Positions 27,023 through 34,890 are shown, numbered from the stretch's first letter. The stretch: 64,000 bases of DNA from Neobacillus niacini NBRC 15566 (GCF_001591505.1 NZ_BCVA01000008.1:62001-126000); one strand, 5' to 3'. Numbers and translations: made by a program. Notes: generated by a model not told the origin, from the letters alone.

Positions 27023-27058
27023 AGGTCCTGCCAATTAAGGGAAGGCAAGTAACCTTCC

Positions 27059-28402
27059 CTATGTAAGTTGAAAATTAGATATATAATCCCGATAGCGGCT
27101 ATAATTTTTCTCAAATGCCAGCTTAACCACTCCCACTGGACCATTCCGGTGCTTTGCAATATTCAAGTTAATCAGTTCAGCTTTATCAGACCTTACAGGT
27201 TCGCCATCTTCACGGCTTAGTAACAAGATCACATCTGCATCCTGCTCAATACTTCCAGAATCCCTTAAATCGGACATGACCGGCCGTTTGTCAGCCCGCT
27301 GCTCAACACCTCTGGATAACTGCGACAACAGGACAATCGGTACTTCGTATTGCCTAGCAATCAACTTTAGCTCACGTGTTATGTTACCAACTGCTAAATC
27401 CTGTCGCTCAAAAATCTTTGTTTGGGTGATTAACTGTAAATAATCGATCACTACCAAGTGCTGGCTAGTTGGATGCTCCCGTTTCGTCTTCTGGATGGAA
27501 GCACGAATGTCCGCAATGGTTTGACGAGGCTGATCGTGTATGTGGATATTCCATTGATCTATGGTTCCTAGTTCATGAATACCTCGATCATGGTCATCAC
27601 CGTTGAAATAATGGTAAGGATCTTTCCATTTTGAGCCGTCTACATAGGAAATATCACTCAGCATTCGTTTGAGCAGTTGTATAGCAGGCATTTCTAACGA
27701 AAAGAAATCAACCACTCCGCCATCCTTGCAGCAGTTTTTTGCTAGATTAAGAGCGAGGGCGGTTTTTCCAACGGATGGCCTAGCAGCAACGATGATTAAA
27801 TCCCCATTTTGCAGCCCATTTAACATGCCATTGAGCAGAGAAAACCCAGTATCTATTCCTGATATATTTCCTCGGTCCTCGACCATTTCTAGATAAACCT
27901 CGGTTAAGATATCTCTTTTCGATTTTTCTTTCAACTTACCGACATCTTGCATGTTTGTATAGATAGTATAAAAATCATCCACCGCATCGACTGTTTTCTC
28001 GTTTAGAATGCGGAAGGCAGCCTGCTGAAACATTCGAAGTTTATAGTCGTTCATAATAATAGTTTGATAGTGTTCATAATTAGCTGTGGATGGGCAGCAC
28101 CCGGCAATAGCTGTCATATAACTATAACCGATATTTTCAAGGGCGTTCCCCAGTTTTTTTGCTACCAGTACAACATCAATGGGTGTGTTCTCTTTTTGCA
28201 GCTCCCGAAACGCTTGAAACAGGAGTTGATTTCGCTTTTGTGAAAAATGGCATGCTTCTAAGGTGATTTCATTTATAAGCTCAGGTTCTAGAAACACTGC
28301 TCCTAAAAGAATACCTTCCGCTTCAAACAGATCTTCGTGGTGAATATTCGGCAAGCCAGGCAGGTAGTGGTCCTCGTTTGTTCGAGTTAGAGTCGGATTC
28401 AA
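27059..28402 (-). CDS. Phage-type replicative DNA helicase (DnaB/SPP1 G40P class)
   Basis: Hexameric 5'-3' helicase of the DnaB family. The N-terminal domain contains EAEGILLGAVF, and the RecA-like domain has Walker A ARPSVGKTALAL, Walker B LVVIDYLQLI and LLSQLSRGVEQR. The length is about 430-450 residues, like SPP1 G40P. The frame is open to 28459, overlapping the upstream loader gene by up to 137 bp. TTG 28402 (AAAGGA ten bases upstream) and TTG 28354 (giving a canonical DnaB N terminus) are the best starts. It is the last gene of a three-gene replication cassette, and is an extra copy rather than the chromosomal helicase by context. Confidence 0.85.
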   Translation of the reverse strand: MNPTLTRTNEDHYLPGLPNIHHEDLFEAEGILLGAVFLEPELINEITLEACHFSQKRNQLLFQAFRELQKENTPIDVVLVAKKLGNALENIGYSYMTAIAGCCPSTANYEHYQTIIMNDYKLRMFQQAAFRILNEKTVDAVDDFYTIYTNMQDVGKLKEKSKRDILTEVYLEMVEDRGNISGIDTGFSLLNGMLNGLQNGDLIIVAARPSVGKTALALNLAKNCCKDGGVVDFFSLEMPAIQLLKRMLSDISYVDGSKWKDPYHYFNGDDHDRGIHELGTIDQWNIHIHDQPRQTIADIRASIQKTKREHPTSQHLVVIDYLQLITQTKIFERQDLAVGNITRELKLIARQYEVPIVLLSQLSRGVEQRADKRPVMSDLRDSGSIEQDADVILLLSREDGEPVRSDKAELINLNIAKHRNGPVGVVKLAFEKNYSRYRDYISNFQLT

Positions 28403-28661
28403 TTCTTTCACGTCCTTTCTTGATCCATTCTTGTAGTATTGTAGGAAAATCGTTGTCATCGAAGGAAAATACTGCTATATCCGCAATGGTTGGTGGGAAA
28501 GGACTTTTTCTAATATGGTTCTTAACCCTTGCCATCACTTTCTCAACATCCATTTCTGAACAAAATTCGAGCCATTGCTGTATTGTTTCGTCCTTAAAGA
28601 TACAGTTTGAATATACCGATTCAATCAGTACTAAAAGTTCGATTACTTCTTTCTTGGTCAT
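28323..28661 (-). CDS. G39P-like helicase loader/inhibitor
   Basis: 112 residues. The pattern MTKKEVIELLVLIESVY ... W ... VMARVKNHIRKSPFPPTIADIA matches what I know of the SPP1 G39P family (loader and inhibitor of the G40P helicase): an N-terminal helical domain ending in a PPTIADI motif, then a flexible tail. Its place between initiator and helicase genes is the SPP1 gene 38-39-40 order. The start overlaps the initiator stop by 4 bp. Family assignment is from motif and context only. Confidence 0.7.
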   Translation of the reverse strand: MTKKEVIELLVLIESVYSNCIFKDETIQQWLEFCSEMDVEKVMARVKNHIRKSPFPPTIADIAVFSFDDNDFPTILQEWIKKGRERIESDSNSNKRGPLPAWLAEYSPRRSV

Positions 28662-29533
28662 TGTGCTTCCTCCTCTAACGAGATTATCCCTTCTTGAACC
28701 AACCGTTCAATGCGATCAGACATCGATTCTTTTTTTGACTTTTTCTGCTGCTGCGGTTTCTTCTCACTTTCTAGTTTTGTCCTTATAACCTTTTCGCAAT
28801 ACGATACACTGCAAATCGTCCCGTTCGGATTCTTCAAAAGGTATTCTTCAAAAATTTCCATTAACAAAGATTCTAACTGCTCCGTTTTCACAGGAAGGCT
28901 GCAGATTCTCTCCATTGCCAATTTATCTTTAGGGCTTAAAAGTTTTCCTTGTTTTCGTAAACCGATAAATATTCTGGAGATATTTTCTTTTCTTTCACGC
29001 TCTAACCTGTCATCGTTGGAGACTCCTTGTGAAGGAAAATTGAAATTTTCTTGGATGTGATAATGATCAATATTTTTTACATTCTTATATTCTTTCTTTC
29101 TATTATTTTGTTCCAGTTCCGTTTTATTTTCGTTCTGTGACTGTTCCACTTCCGTTTCGCGAAACGGAGGGCAAAAAAAATCAGCTGTTCCGTCTAGACA
29201 CTTAAAATCATCGGAATTCATTACGGTGAAAAGTGTTCCTAAAGGTGTTTCTTCGGCCATAAGCAAACCTTTTTTTACTAGTTTATCAACAGCGCGTTTT
29301 ACCGTACTTTTTGCAAGTGCCTTCTTGGATCTTCCTTCTATGTACATTAAGTCTTCACCTAACTGGGAATATGCCCTTATGTATTGTCCTTTTTTTAGCT
29401 TCAACCCATTTAAAACGATTCCATCTTCGTAAGTTGCCTTCATCAAAATCCACACATAAAGCCGGAAAGCCGAAACGTTAAACCATAGTTCATCATTTGT
29501 AAATTGCTTTGTCAATTTTACCCATCCGGACAT
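28658..29533 (-). CDS. Phage-type replication initiator (replisome organiser, G38P-like)
   Basis: 291 residues. The N-terminal winged-helix region (about 1-115; AFRLYVWILMKATYEDG ... STVKRAVDKLVKKGLL) resembles phage replisome organisers. A polar linker (about 120-175, rich in Glu, Asn and Gln, with TEVEQ and KTELEQ repeats) follows. The C-terminal helical domain (about 180-265) ends in a lysine- and glutamate-rich tail. AGGAGGAG lies 8 bases before the ATG. It is first in the cassette with the loader and helicase. The linker DNA carries repeats typical of an origin (29109-29192). Confidence 0.7.
   Translation of the reverse strand: MSGWVKLTKQFTNDELWFNVSAFRLYVWILMKATYEDGIVLNGLKLKKGQYIRAYSQLGEDLMYIEGRSKKALAKSTVKRAVDKLVKKGLLMAEETPLGTLFTVMNSDDFKCLDGTADFFCPPFRETEVEQSQNENKTELEQNNRKKEYKNVKNIDHYHIQENFNFPSQGVSNDDRLERERKENISRIFIGLRKQGKLLSPKDKLAMERICSLPVKTEQLESLLMEIFEEYLLKNPNGTICSVSYCEKVIRTKLESEKKPQQQKKSKKESMSDRIERLVQEGIISLEEEAQ
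29109..29192. other. Candidate replication origin inside the initiator gene
   Basis: TGTTCCAGTTCCGTTT (29109) and TGTTCCACTTCCGTTT (29142) are direct repeats 33 bp apart. The second runs into the perfect 18-bp palindrome TCCGTTTCGCGAAACGGA (29151-29168), and a shorter TGTTCCG copy is at 29186. AT-rich DNA lies on both sides. Several phages place their origin in the initiator linker; function here is inference. Confidence 0.4.
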
Positions 29534-29761
29534 CTAACCATCTCCTCCTAGTTTTCTCAACCTTTATATATATAAAAAGAGTAAAAAAGGACAGAGTCAA
29601 AAAATATTTTTTTAAAAAAAGTAAAAGAACTACTCTTAATTTATAATAGCTCTTAACCAACATATCTCTAACAGAAAATAAACTTAAATAATATTTGTAT
29701 TGGGTGACATAAATGGTGCGCGGTTTCGACTAATTTATGAGAATAAAAAATTGGAGGAAAA

Positions 29762-29782
29762 ATGGAGTTGACCAGCGGATGA
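29762..29782 (+). CDS. Six-codon leader frame coupled to the sigma factor start
   Basis: ATG GAG TTG ACC AGC GGA TGA follows the only good ribosome site nearby (GGAGGAAAA). Its TGA overlaps the ATG at 29779 of the sigma gene as ATGA. This suggests translational coupling through a leader peptide (MELTSG). It could instead be chance if the sigma gene starts at 29737. Confidence 0.4.
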   Translation: MELTSG

Positions 29783-30291
29783 ATAGCGACAAAATTTCGG
29801 AGTGGTATTATTTGTACAACAAAGATATATACAATTTTTTAGTTTATTACATCGGATCAAGCGATGTAGAAGATCTAGTGCAGGAAGTTTTTATCCGAGC
29901 AATTAAAGGCTTTGATGCATTTCAGAATAAATCAAGTCCTAAAACATGGCTTTTATCGATTGCCCGCAATGTGGGAATAGATGAAATGAGAAAAAGGAAA
30001 CGTTTAAGGATGAAGCAAATGAATTGGTTCCGCCAGGATGAGCGATCGGATAAGGAAACACCCGAGAAAATGCTCCAACTCAATGAAAATAACCAATTGC
30101 TTTACCTAGCAATTCAATCACTAAAAACAAATTATCGAGATGTTATTATTCTTAGGGGGATAAAAGAACTCTCTGTATCGGAAACATCCTCCATATTAAA
30201 TTGGAATGAAAATAAGGTTCGAACTACCTATCATCGTGCGTTAAAGTCATTACAAAATCGTATAGGAGGATTTTCTCATGAAGAAGAATGA
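29779..30291 (+). CDS. ECF-type RNA polymerase sigma factor (SigX-like)
   Basis: About 170 residues. Region 2 includes DIYNFLVYYIGSSDVEDLVQEVFIRAIKGF and the TWLLSIARNVGIDEMRKRK DNA-contact block. Region 4 includes IQSLKTNYRDVIILRGIKELS and NENKVRTTYHRALKSL. The layout and following membrane anti-sigma gene fit the SigX-type extracytoplasmic-function group. Start is uncertain: ATG 29779 is coupled to a leader frame, whereas ATG 29737 in the same frame has no ribosome site. It overlaps the anti-sigma gene by 14 bp. Confidence 0.85.
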   Translation: MNSDKISEWYYLYNKDIYNFLVYYIGSSDVEDLVQEVFIRAIKGFDAFQNKSSPKTWLLSIARNVGIDEMRKRKRLRMKQMNWFRQDERSDKETPEKMLQLNENNQLLYLAIQSLKTNYRDVIILRGIKELSVSETSSILNWNENKVRTTYHRALKSLQNRIGGFSHEEE

Positions 30292-31009
30292 GAAATATTA
30301 TAATTTAGAAAATAAAATTCGGTCATTACCAGAACCTGATTATGATAAAAACTTTACTAAAGAAACCCAGGATATCATCCATAAAAATCTAATACAATTT
30401 GCTAGTTCATATGATACGAAGAAAAAGAGAACGGTAATGATTAAAAAGATTTCAGCAGGGTTAGCAAGTATTGTTGCCATTGTGTTATTTGCCATTCTTA
30501 CAATTCCTTTATTAAGTCTTAATTCAAATCAACAAGGGCAACAAGGTAAAGGAGAACCTGTAGTAGATAAAAATAAAGATAAAGAGGATATAGATCAGAA
30601 TCCACCTAAAGAAAACCTTTATAATAATTCAGAATATGGATTTTCCTTTACATTACCCGAAACTTGGGTGGGCTTTCAGATTGTAACAGATTCTTGGGAA
30701 GGCATAGATACTGATCAACAACAAGTGGAAAATGGTCAAATTCTGTTAATTAGACATCCTGCATGGTCAGAGGAACAACCAAGACAAGATATTCCGATTA
30801 TGATTTTTACCCTAAAACAATGGTCATCACTTGAAAAGGGGGAATTTCATATTGGTGCTGCACCGATTGGTCCAACATTGCTTGGCCTAAATGATGAATA
30901 TGTTTTCGCACTTCCAGCTAGATATAACTTTGCATTTCTAGAGGGCTATGAAGAAGTGGAGAATATTTTAGAAAACAACCCGCTTGAACCTAAAAATGTA
31001 ATAAAGTAG
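30278..31009 (+). CDS. Membrane-anchored anti-sigma factor
   Basis: 243 residues. A cytoplasmic N-terminal part (1-55) is followed by one membrane helix (about 60-85, IVAIVLFAILTIPLLSL), a Gln/Lys/Asp-rich linker, and an extracytoplasmic domain beginning SEYGFSFTLPETWVGFQIV, a PsbP-like opening. The position directly after the ECF sigma gene, with a 14-bp overlap and its own AGGAGGA site, makes an anti-sigma role likely (inference). The trigger sensed by the outer domain is unknown. Confidence 0.75.
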   Translation: MKKNEKYYNLENKIRSLPEPDYDKNFTKETQDIIHKNLIQFASSYDTKKKRTVMIKKISAGLASIVAIVLFAILTIPLLSLNSNQQGQQGKGEPVVDKNKDKEDIDQNPPKENLYNNSEYGFSFTLPETWVGFQIVTDSWEGIDTDQQQVENGQILLIRHPAWSEEQPRQDIPIMIFTLKQWSSLEKGEFHIGAAPIGPTLLGLNDEYVFALPARYNFAFLEGYEEVENILENNPLEPKNVIK

Positions 31010-31093
31010 CTTCGTTCACACCCATTTTACTAAGCTCAGCTTATGCCGGATTATGTTAATATGATAATACTAACTTGGAAAAGAGGGATTGTT

Positions 31094-31720
31094 CTGAATA
31101 AGGTAAATAACATTTATTGCGTTGGCAGAAACTATGCAGCACATGCAAAAGAATTACTAAATGAAATTCCTACTTCTCCCATGCTTTTTTCGAAACCTAC
31201 TCATGCCTTGGCAGAAGCTAATGGTCAGAAAGTTTTGCTCCCAGGCAATCGTGGATCTATTCATTTTGAGACGGAAATTGTTATTAGAATAGGCAGACCA
31301 TATGAACAGGGGATAAAACTAGAGGATATACTAGACAGTTTTACGATTGGCATTGATTTCACGCTAAGAGATGTCCAAACTGAACTTAAGAAAAAAGGAC
31401 ATCCATGGCTGTTAGCTAAAGGATTCCCTAACTCAGCTGTTATAAGTGAATTTATTCCCTTTTCAGGGATAGAGGAAATGAAGAAGATCGACTTCTCGCT
31501 TCAAAGAAACGGAGAGAAAGTGCAGCAAGGAAATATTAAAAATATGATTTTTGATTTACAAACCATTATCGATTTTACAGCCCTAAACTTTGGGTTAGGT
31601 GAAGGGGATTTGATTTATACGGGCACCCCTGAAGGTGTTAGCCAAGTAATGGACAGAGATCATTTAACTTTACATTGGGGAAATTCCGTAATGGGTGAAT
31701 GTGTGATCAAGCTAGCTTAA
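31094..31720 (+). CDS. Fumarylacetoacetate hydrolase (FAH) family protein
   Basis: About 208 residues of the FAH fold: NIYCVGRNYAAHAKEL at the N terminus, then the metal-binding HFETEIVIRIG, DFTLRDVQTELKKKG, KGFPNSA and the GDLIYTGTPEGV signature. Members hydrolyse or decarboxylate beta-dicarbonyl acids such as oxaloacetate or acylpyruvates; the specific substrate is not evident. CTG 31094 is preferred, because AAGAGGGA lies 5 bases upstream; the in-frame ATGs at 31043 and 31061 have no site and may lie upstream of the transcript start. Confidence 0.85.
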   Translation: MNKVNNIYCVGRNYAAHAKELLNEIPTSPMLFSKPTHALAEANGQKVLLPGNRGSIHFETEIVIRIGRPYEQGIKLEDILDSFTIGIDFTLRDVQTELKKKGHPWLLAKGFPNSAVISEFIPFSGIEEMKKIDFSLQRNGEKVQQGNIKNMIFDLQTIIDFTALNFGLGEGDLIYTGTPEGVSQVMDRDHLTLHWGNSVMGECVIKLA

Positions 31721-31726
31721 AAATAT

Positions 31727-31762
31727 AACAGGTGCCAGGGATAACCCTAGTCCTGTTTTTTC
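31727..31762 (+). terminator. Terminator of the FAH gene
   Basis: Outer stem AACAGG/CCTGTT encloses AGGG/CCCT and is followed by six T. Confidence 0.65.
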
Positions 31763-31781
31763 TAGACTCTATTTTTTTAAT

Positions 31782-32058
31782 GGCTCTGTTAATATTGATT
31801 GTCGACTTCCGTGTAGGTATGAGGATTCATTAGGCGGAGAATTTCCGAGTAATGTATATAGTGGAAGCTTAAGAAGCAGATATAAGCGCAGATATTCCGA
31901 TTAACTGCTCTAAAAATGACAAAATCCAAAGATTTTGATTATATAAACGGAAAAACTTCCTTTATTTTTAAGAATATATAGGTGTTTTTCAAAATAAACA
32001 GAATTTCTCCGTTTATTTTAAAAACACATTGAAATCAACATTCAGTTATAACAGAGCC
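31782..32058. mobile_element. MITE-like element, copy 3 (277 bp)
   Basis: Termini GGCTCTGTTA (left) and TAACAGAGCC (right) are a perfect 10-bp inverted pair and continue with ATATTGATT/AATCAACAT-type sequence. The flanking octamers TTTTTAAT (31774-31781) and TTTTCAAT (32059-32066) are a 7/8 target duplication. Four palindromic units are centred near 31840, 31892, 31955 and 32004. The right terminus reaches into the LigD-polymerase gene and encodes its last residues and stop. No transposase frame. Confidence 0.8.
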
Positions 32059-32954
32059 TTTTCAATAAAATTAAGAATATCATCAAGTGATTGATTTAGT
32101 TTTTTTGTTGTGACGGGATTAAATAAATCTCCCATTACTTGTATCCTTTTCTTCATGTTTAAAATTGTGAAATCTGTCGGCTTAATGCCCGCTTCAACCT
32201 CTTCCCAAGTTAGAGGAGTGGCTACCGTTGGTTCAGATTTTGCTCTTGCGGTGTAAACCACTGGTATGGTCCTTCCGCGCCATAGCTGCAAGTAATCAAA
32301 ATAAAGTTTATTCCCTCTCTTTGAAACGACTCGTTCAAGGGTTACGTGCTGAGGCATTTGCTCCTGAAAATACTGAGCAATAAAGGCATTGATTTTTCTG
32401 GTTTGTTCAAAGCTATAATTGGGTTCAATCGGGACAAATACTTGCATGCCTGAAGAACCTGAAGTACGTGGGACAGAGATAACCCCCATAGATTCCAGAA
32501 CCTGTTTCAACTTGATTGCTACTTCTAACACGAGATCAAAGTTATTGTCATCCGGAGGATCTAAATCGAACACCATTTCTAGCGGGTAGTCAGGTTTTTC
32601 ATGGGTATCAAATGGAACATGGAATTCAATAACTCCGTAATTTGCTGCCCAGACCAGTGTAGCCTTATCATTTAACAAAATTCTCTCCTTCTCTTTATAG
32701 AAAGTATGGCTAACCCATTTTGGTGCCGTCTGAGGAAGTGATCTTTTTTCGATTTTCTTGCCATGTATACCATTAGGGTAGAGCCATATCATTAATAATC
32801 TTTCTTTGGCATGCTGTATTAGATAAGGTGAAACATCAAGTAAATAATGAATATAATCTATTTTTGTAATCCCATGATTTTCCCAAATGATTTTTTCAGG
32901 GTGTGTAATTTCAATGACATGACCATCAACCTTTATCTCTCCCACACGTAACAC
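32046..32954 (-). CDS. LigD-type DNA polymerase/primase domain protein (NHEJ)
   Basis: 302 residues forming the polymerase module of bacterial non-homologous end joining ligase D. It shows ITHPEKIIWENHGITKIDYIHYL near the N terminus, the catalytic metal pair DLDPP (Asp130 and Asp132), PRTSGSSGMQVFVPI, and KRGNKLYFDYLQ. It is a stand-alone gene divergent from the ligase module. The last three residues (ALL) and stop come from a MITE terminus. No Ku gene lies in the window. Its role would be repair synthesis at double-strand breaks, classically in spores. Confidence 0.9.
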   Translation of the reverse strand: MLRVGEIKVDGHVIEITHPEKIIWENHGITKIDYIHYLLDVSPYLIQHAKERLLMIWLYPNGIHGKKIEKRSLPQTAPKWVSHTFYKEKERILLNDKATLVWAANYGVIEFHVPFDTHEKPDYPLEMVFDLDPPDDNNFDLVLEVAIKLKQVLESMGVISVPRTSGSSGMQVFVPIEPNYSFEQTRKINAFIAQYFQEQMPQHVTLERVVSKRGNKLYFDYLQLWRGRTIPVVYTARAKSEPTVATPLTWEEVEAGIKPTDFTILNMKKRIQVMGDLFNPVTTKKLNQSLDDILNFIEKALL

Positions 32955-33027
32955 CTCCTCGTCTCCTCTATATTTTCAGTGTTTATAGTTAAAACTATGT
33001 ATGAATCTAACTATTGAGGTGATTCAA

Positions 33028-33969
33028 CTGGAACCGATTTTTGCCATGGAGCCTGTTAGCAGTGATACTATTCCGACAGGGGAGGAATGGATTGCACAAG
33101 TCAAATGGGACGGTGTTAGAATCCTTACCTATTCTAATCAACAAGAAGTAAGGCTTTATAATCGAAAAAAGAATGAACGAACCTTACATTTTCCAGAGAT
33201 CACAAACATTGCGGAATACTGTTCCAGCACTTCTGTGGTTTTAGACGGTGAAGTCATCGCTTTAGGGGAAGATGGGAGGCCATCCTTTCAGCAGGTTATG
33301 AGAAGAGATGGTTTACGAAACTTGGATCGAATAAAAATGGCTGCAGGATTTGTCCCAATTATATATATGATTTTTGACGTGATTTATTTGGATGGTGAGT
33401 GGATTCATAACAAGCCATTTCATGAAAGAAATCAAATACTCGGTGACATCATCACGCCTAATGAACATATTCAGCTTGTTCCCTCTATGACTGATGCTGA
33501 ATCCTTATTTCATGCTATTAAGGAACAAGGTATGGAAGGAATTGTCATGAAAAGGACCAATTCACCGTATTCAATAGGAAAAAAGAGGGATGACTGGCTT
33601 AAAGTAAAAAATTATCGTGATGTCATCGCTGTCATAGGTGGTTTTACATTAAGGCATGATACTGTAAACTCTATCCTACTCGGCTTGTATGATCAGGAAG
33701 GAAACCTACATTATGTGGGTCATACAGGGACTGGGAAAATGACGGATGGTGACTGGAAAGAACTAACCAAAGAATTAAGGGAAATGGTGACAACTCAATA
33801 TGCCTTTAACAAAAAACCGTCCCGCCATACACATGCCACTTGGGTGCGACCGTTAAAAACGGTCAAAATAAAATTTGCTGAGTGGACTGAAGGTGGAGCC
33901 ATGAGGCAGCCTAGTATTGAAGGATTTATTGAGGTTCCTCCTCAAGAATGTTTGTTGGAAAGAACCTAG
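33028..33969 (+). CDS. ATP-dependent DNA ligase, LigD ligase module
   Basis: About 313 residues: motif I QVKWDGVR with the adenylated lysine (about 26), VLDGEVIAL, PIIYMIFDVIYLDG, EGIVMKR and WLKVKNYRD, then the oligonucleotide-binding domain. It carries no polymerase module, which is encoded divergently at 32046. The GAGGTGA site (33016-33022) is 5 bases before CTG 33028, which I take as the start; ATG 33001 lies upstream of that site and has none of its own, and ATG 33046 is too far. Confidence 0.9.
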   Translation: MEPIFAMEPVSSDTIPTGEEWIAQVKWDGVRILTYSNQQEVRLYNRKKNERTLHFPEITNIAEYCSSTSVVLDGEVIALGEDGRPSFQQVMRRDGLRNLDRIKMAAGFVPIIYMIFDVIYLDGEWIHNKPFHERNQILGDIITPNEHIQLVPSMTDAESLFHAIKEQGMEGIVMKRTNSPYSIGKKRDDWLKVKNYRDVIAVIGGFTLRHDTVNSILLGLYDQEGNLHYVGHTGTGKMTDGDWKELTKELREMVTTQYAFNKKPSRHTHATWVRPLKTVKIKFAEWTEGGAMRQPSIEGFIEVPPQECLLERT

Positions 33970-34010
33970 CCAAAACACGTACTAAGATAAAAGGATTTTT
34001 AATTGGAAGG

Positions 34011-34044
34011 AAAAAACTGCCGATTCGTAATTCGACAGTTTTTC
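34011..34044. terminator. Bidirectional terminator between ligase and YhcN-like genes
   Basis: A 12-bp stem (AAAAACTGCCGA with TCGACAGTTTTT, one mismatch) with A- and T-runs on either side, between convergent genes. Confidence 0.8.
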
Positions 34045-34056
34045 CCATTTGATTAA

Positions 34057-34890
34057 TTAATCAAAAAACCTTCTGACAGTACCAGTAAAATCATCCCAAA
34101 TACCATCTCTGTTTCGTCCATTTTGAAGATCATTCGAATAGGTGTTCATTTGGGTGTAGAAATCGTTATCATATGAAACATACACTTTGTGAATTTTTTT
34201 GTCAGAAGCTCTGACTTGGTCGGCGATTCTTTGCTCAAGTTGAGTGGATACTTCTTTAAAATTGGTACCGCCTGTTCCATTGTTTCCATTCATACCTGTT
34301 CCATTATTACCCGTATTACCCATATTGTTTCCTGTTCCATTAATCCCATTATTACCGGTGTTTGTGTTGGTTCCAGTGATTCGATCAGTCCCGGCACCTG
34401 TATTGTTTCCTGAAATTGCGCCAGCCCCGGTATTTAAGTTGTCATTTGTAGTGCCGGTTACGCCAGAGTTTGTATAGTTTCCAGTGATTCCGGTATTACC
34501 AGTGTTTGCTGTATTTTGCGTATTTCTAGCATTGCTGTTTACATCCCTGTTAATCGTTGTTCCATTTCCTGCTCGATCTCCGGTAGTACCTTGATTGTTT
34601 AACCGAACAGCCACATACGCATCGTTATTGCGGATGATTACATGGGCTTGGTCCACTTCTCTTAATCGTTCAACATTGTTTGAGGCACGTGTGGAAACTC
34701 GTAAATTTTGATTTGAAACATTTCTTCCGGTAATACCATTATTATCATTGTTTCTAATGTTGTTTCTAACGTTATTTACCCTTAAGTTTGCATCGTTGTT
34801 ATCGCCGCCTGCATTTTGATTATTTCCGGCGCAGCCAGTTAAACCGATGAGAGTAGAGGCTAAAACAAAAGTAATCAAGCCTTTTTTCAA
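34057..34890 (-). CDS. YhcN/YlaJ-family sporulation lipoprotein with low-complexity insert
   Basis: 277 residues. A lipoprotein signal ends IGLTGC (Cys20). The family core (NNVERLREVDQAHVIIRNNDAYVAV) lies before, and FKEVSTQLEQRIADQVRASD after, a long insert (about 105-215) built almost only of Asn, Gly, Thr and Ala, with repeated NTGN and GTGN patterns. The family is found on spores or the forespore membrane. Insert length would be expected to vary between strains. Convergent with the ligase gene. Confidence 0.85.
   Translation of the reverse strand: MKKGLITFVLASTLIGLTGCAGNNQNAGGDNNDANLRVNNVRNNIRNNDNNGITGRNVSNQNLRVSTRASNNVERLREVDQAHVIIRNNDAYVAVRLNNQGTTGDRAGNGTTINRDVNSNARNTQNTANTGNTGITGNYTNSGVTGTTNDNLNTGAGAISGNNTGAGTDRITGTNTNTGNNGINGTGNNMGNTGNNGTGMNGNNGTGGTNFKEVSTQLEQRIADQVRASDKKIHKVYVSYDNDFYTQMNTYSNDLQNGRNRDGIWDDFTGTVRRFFD

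Noticed and set aside
34189-34477. Plus-strand proline/valine-rich frames
   Set aside because: They are antisense readings of the Asn/Gly/Thr low-complexity part of the YhcN-like gene.
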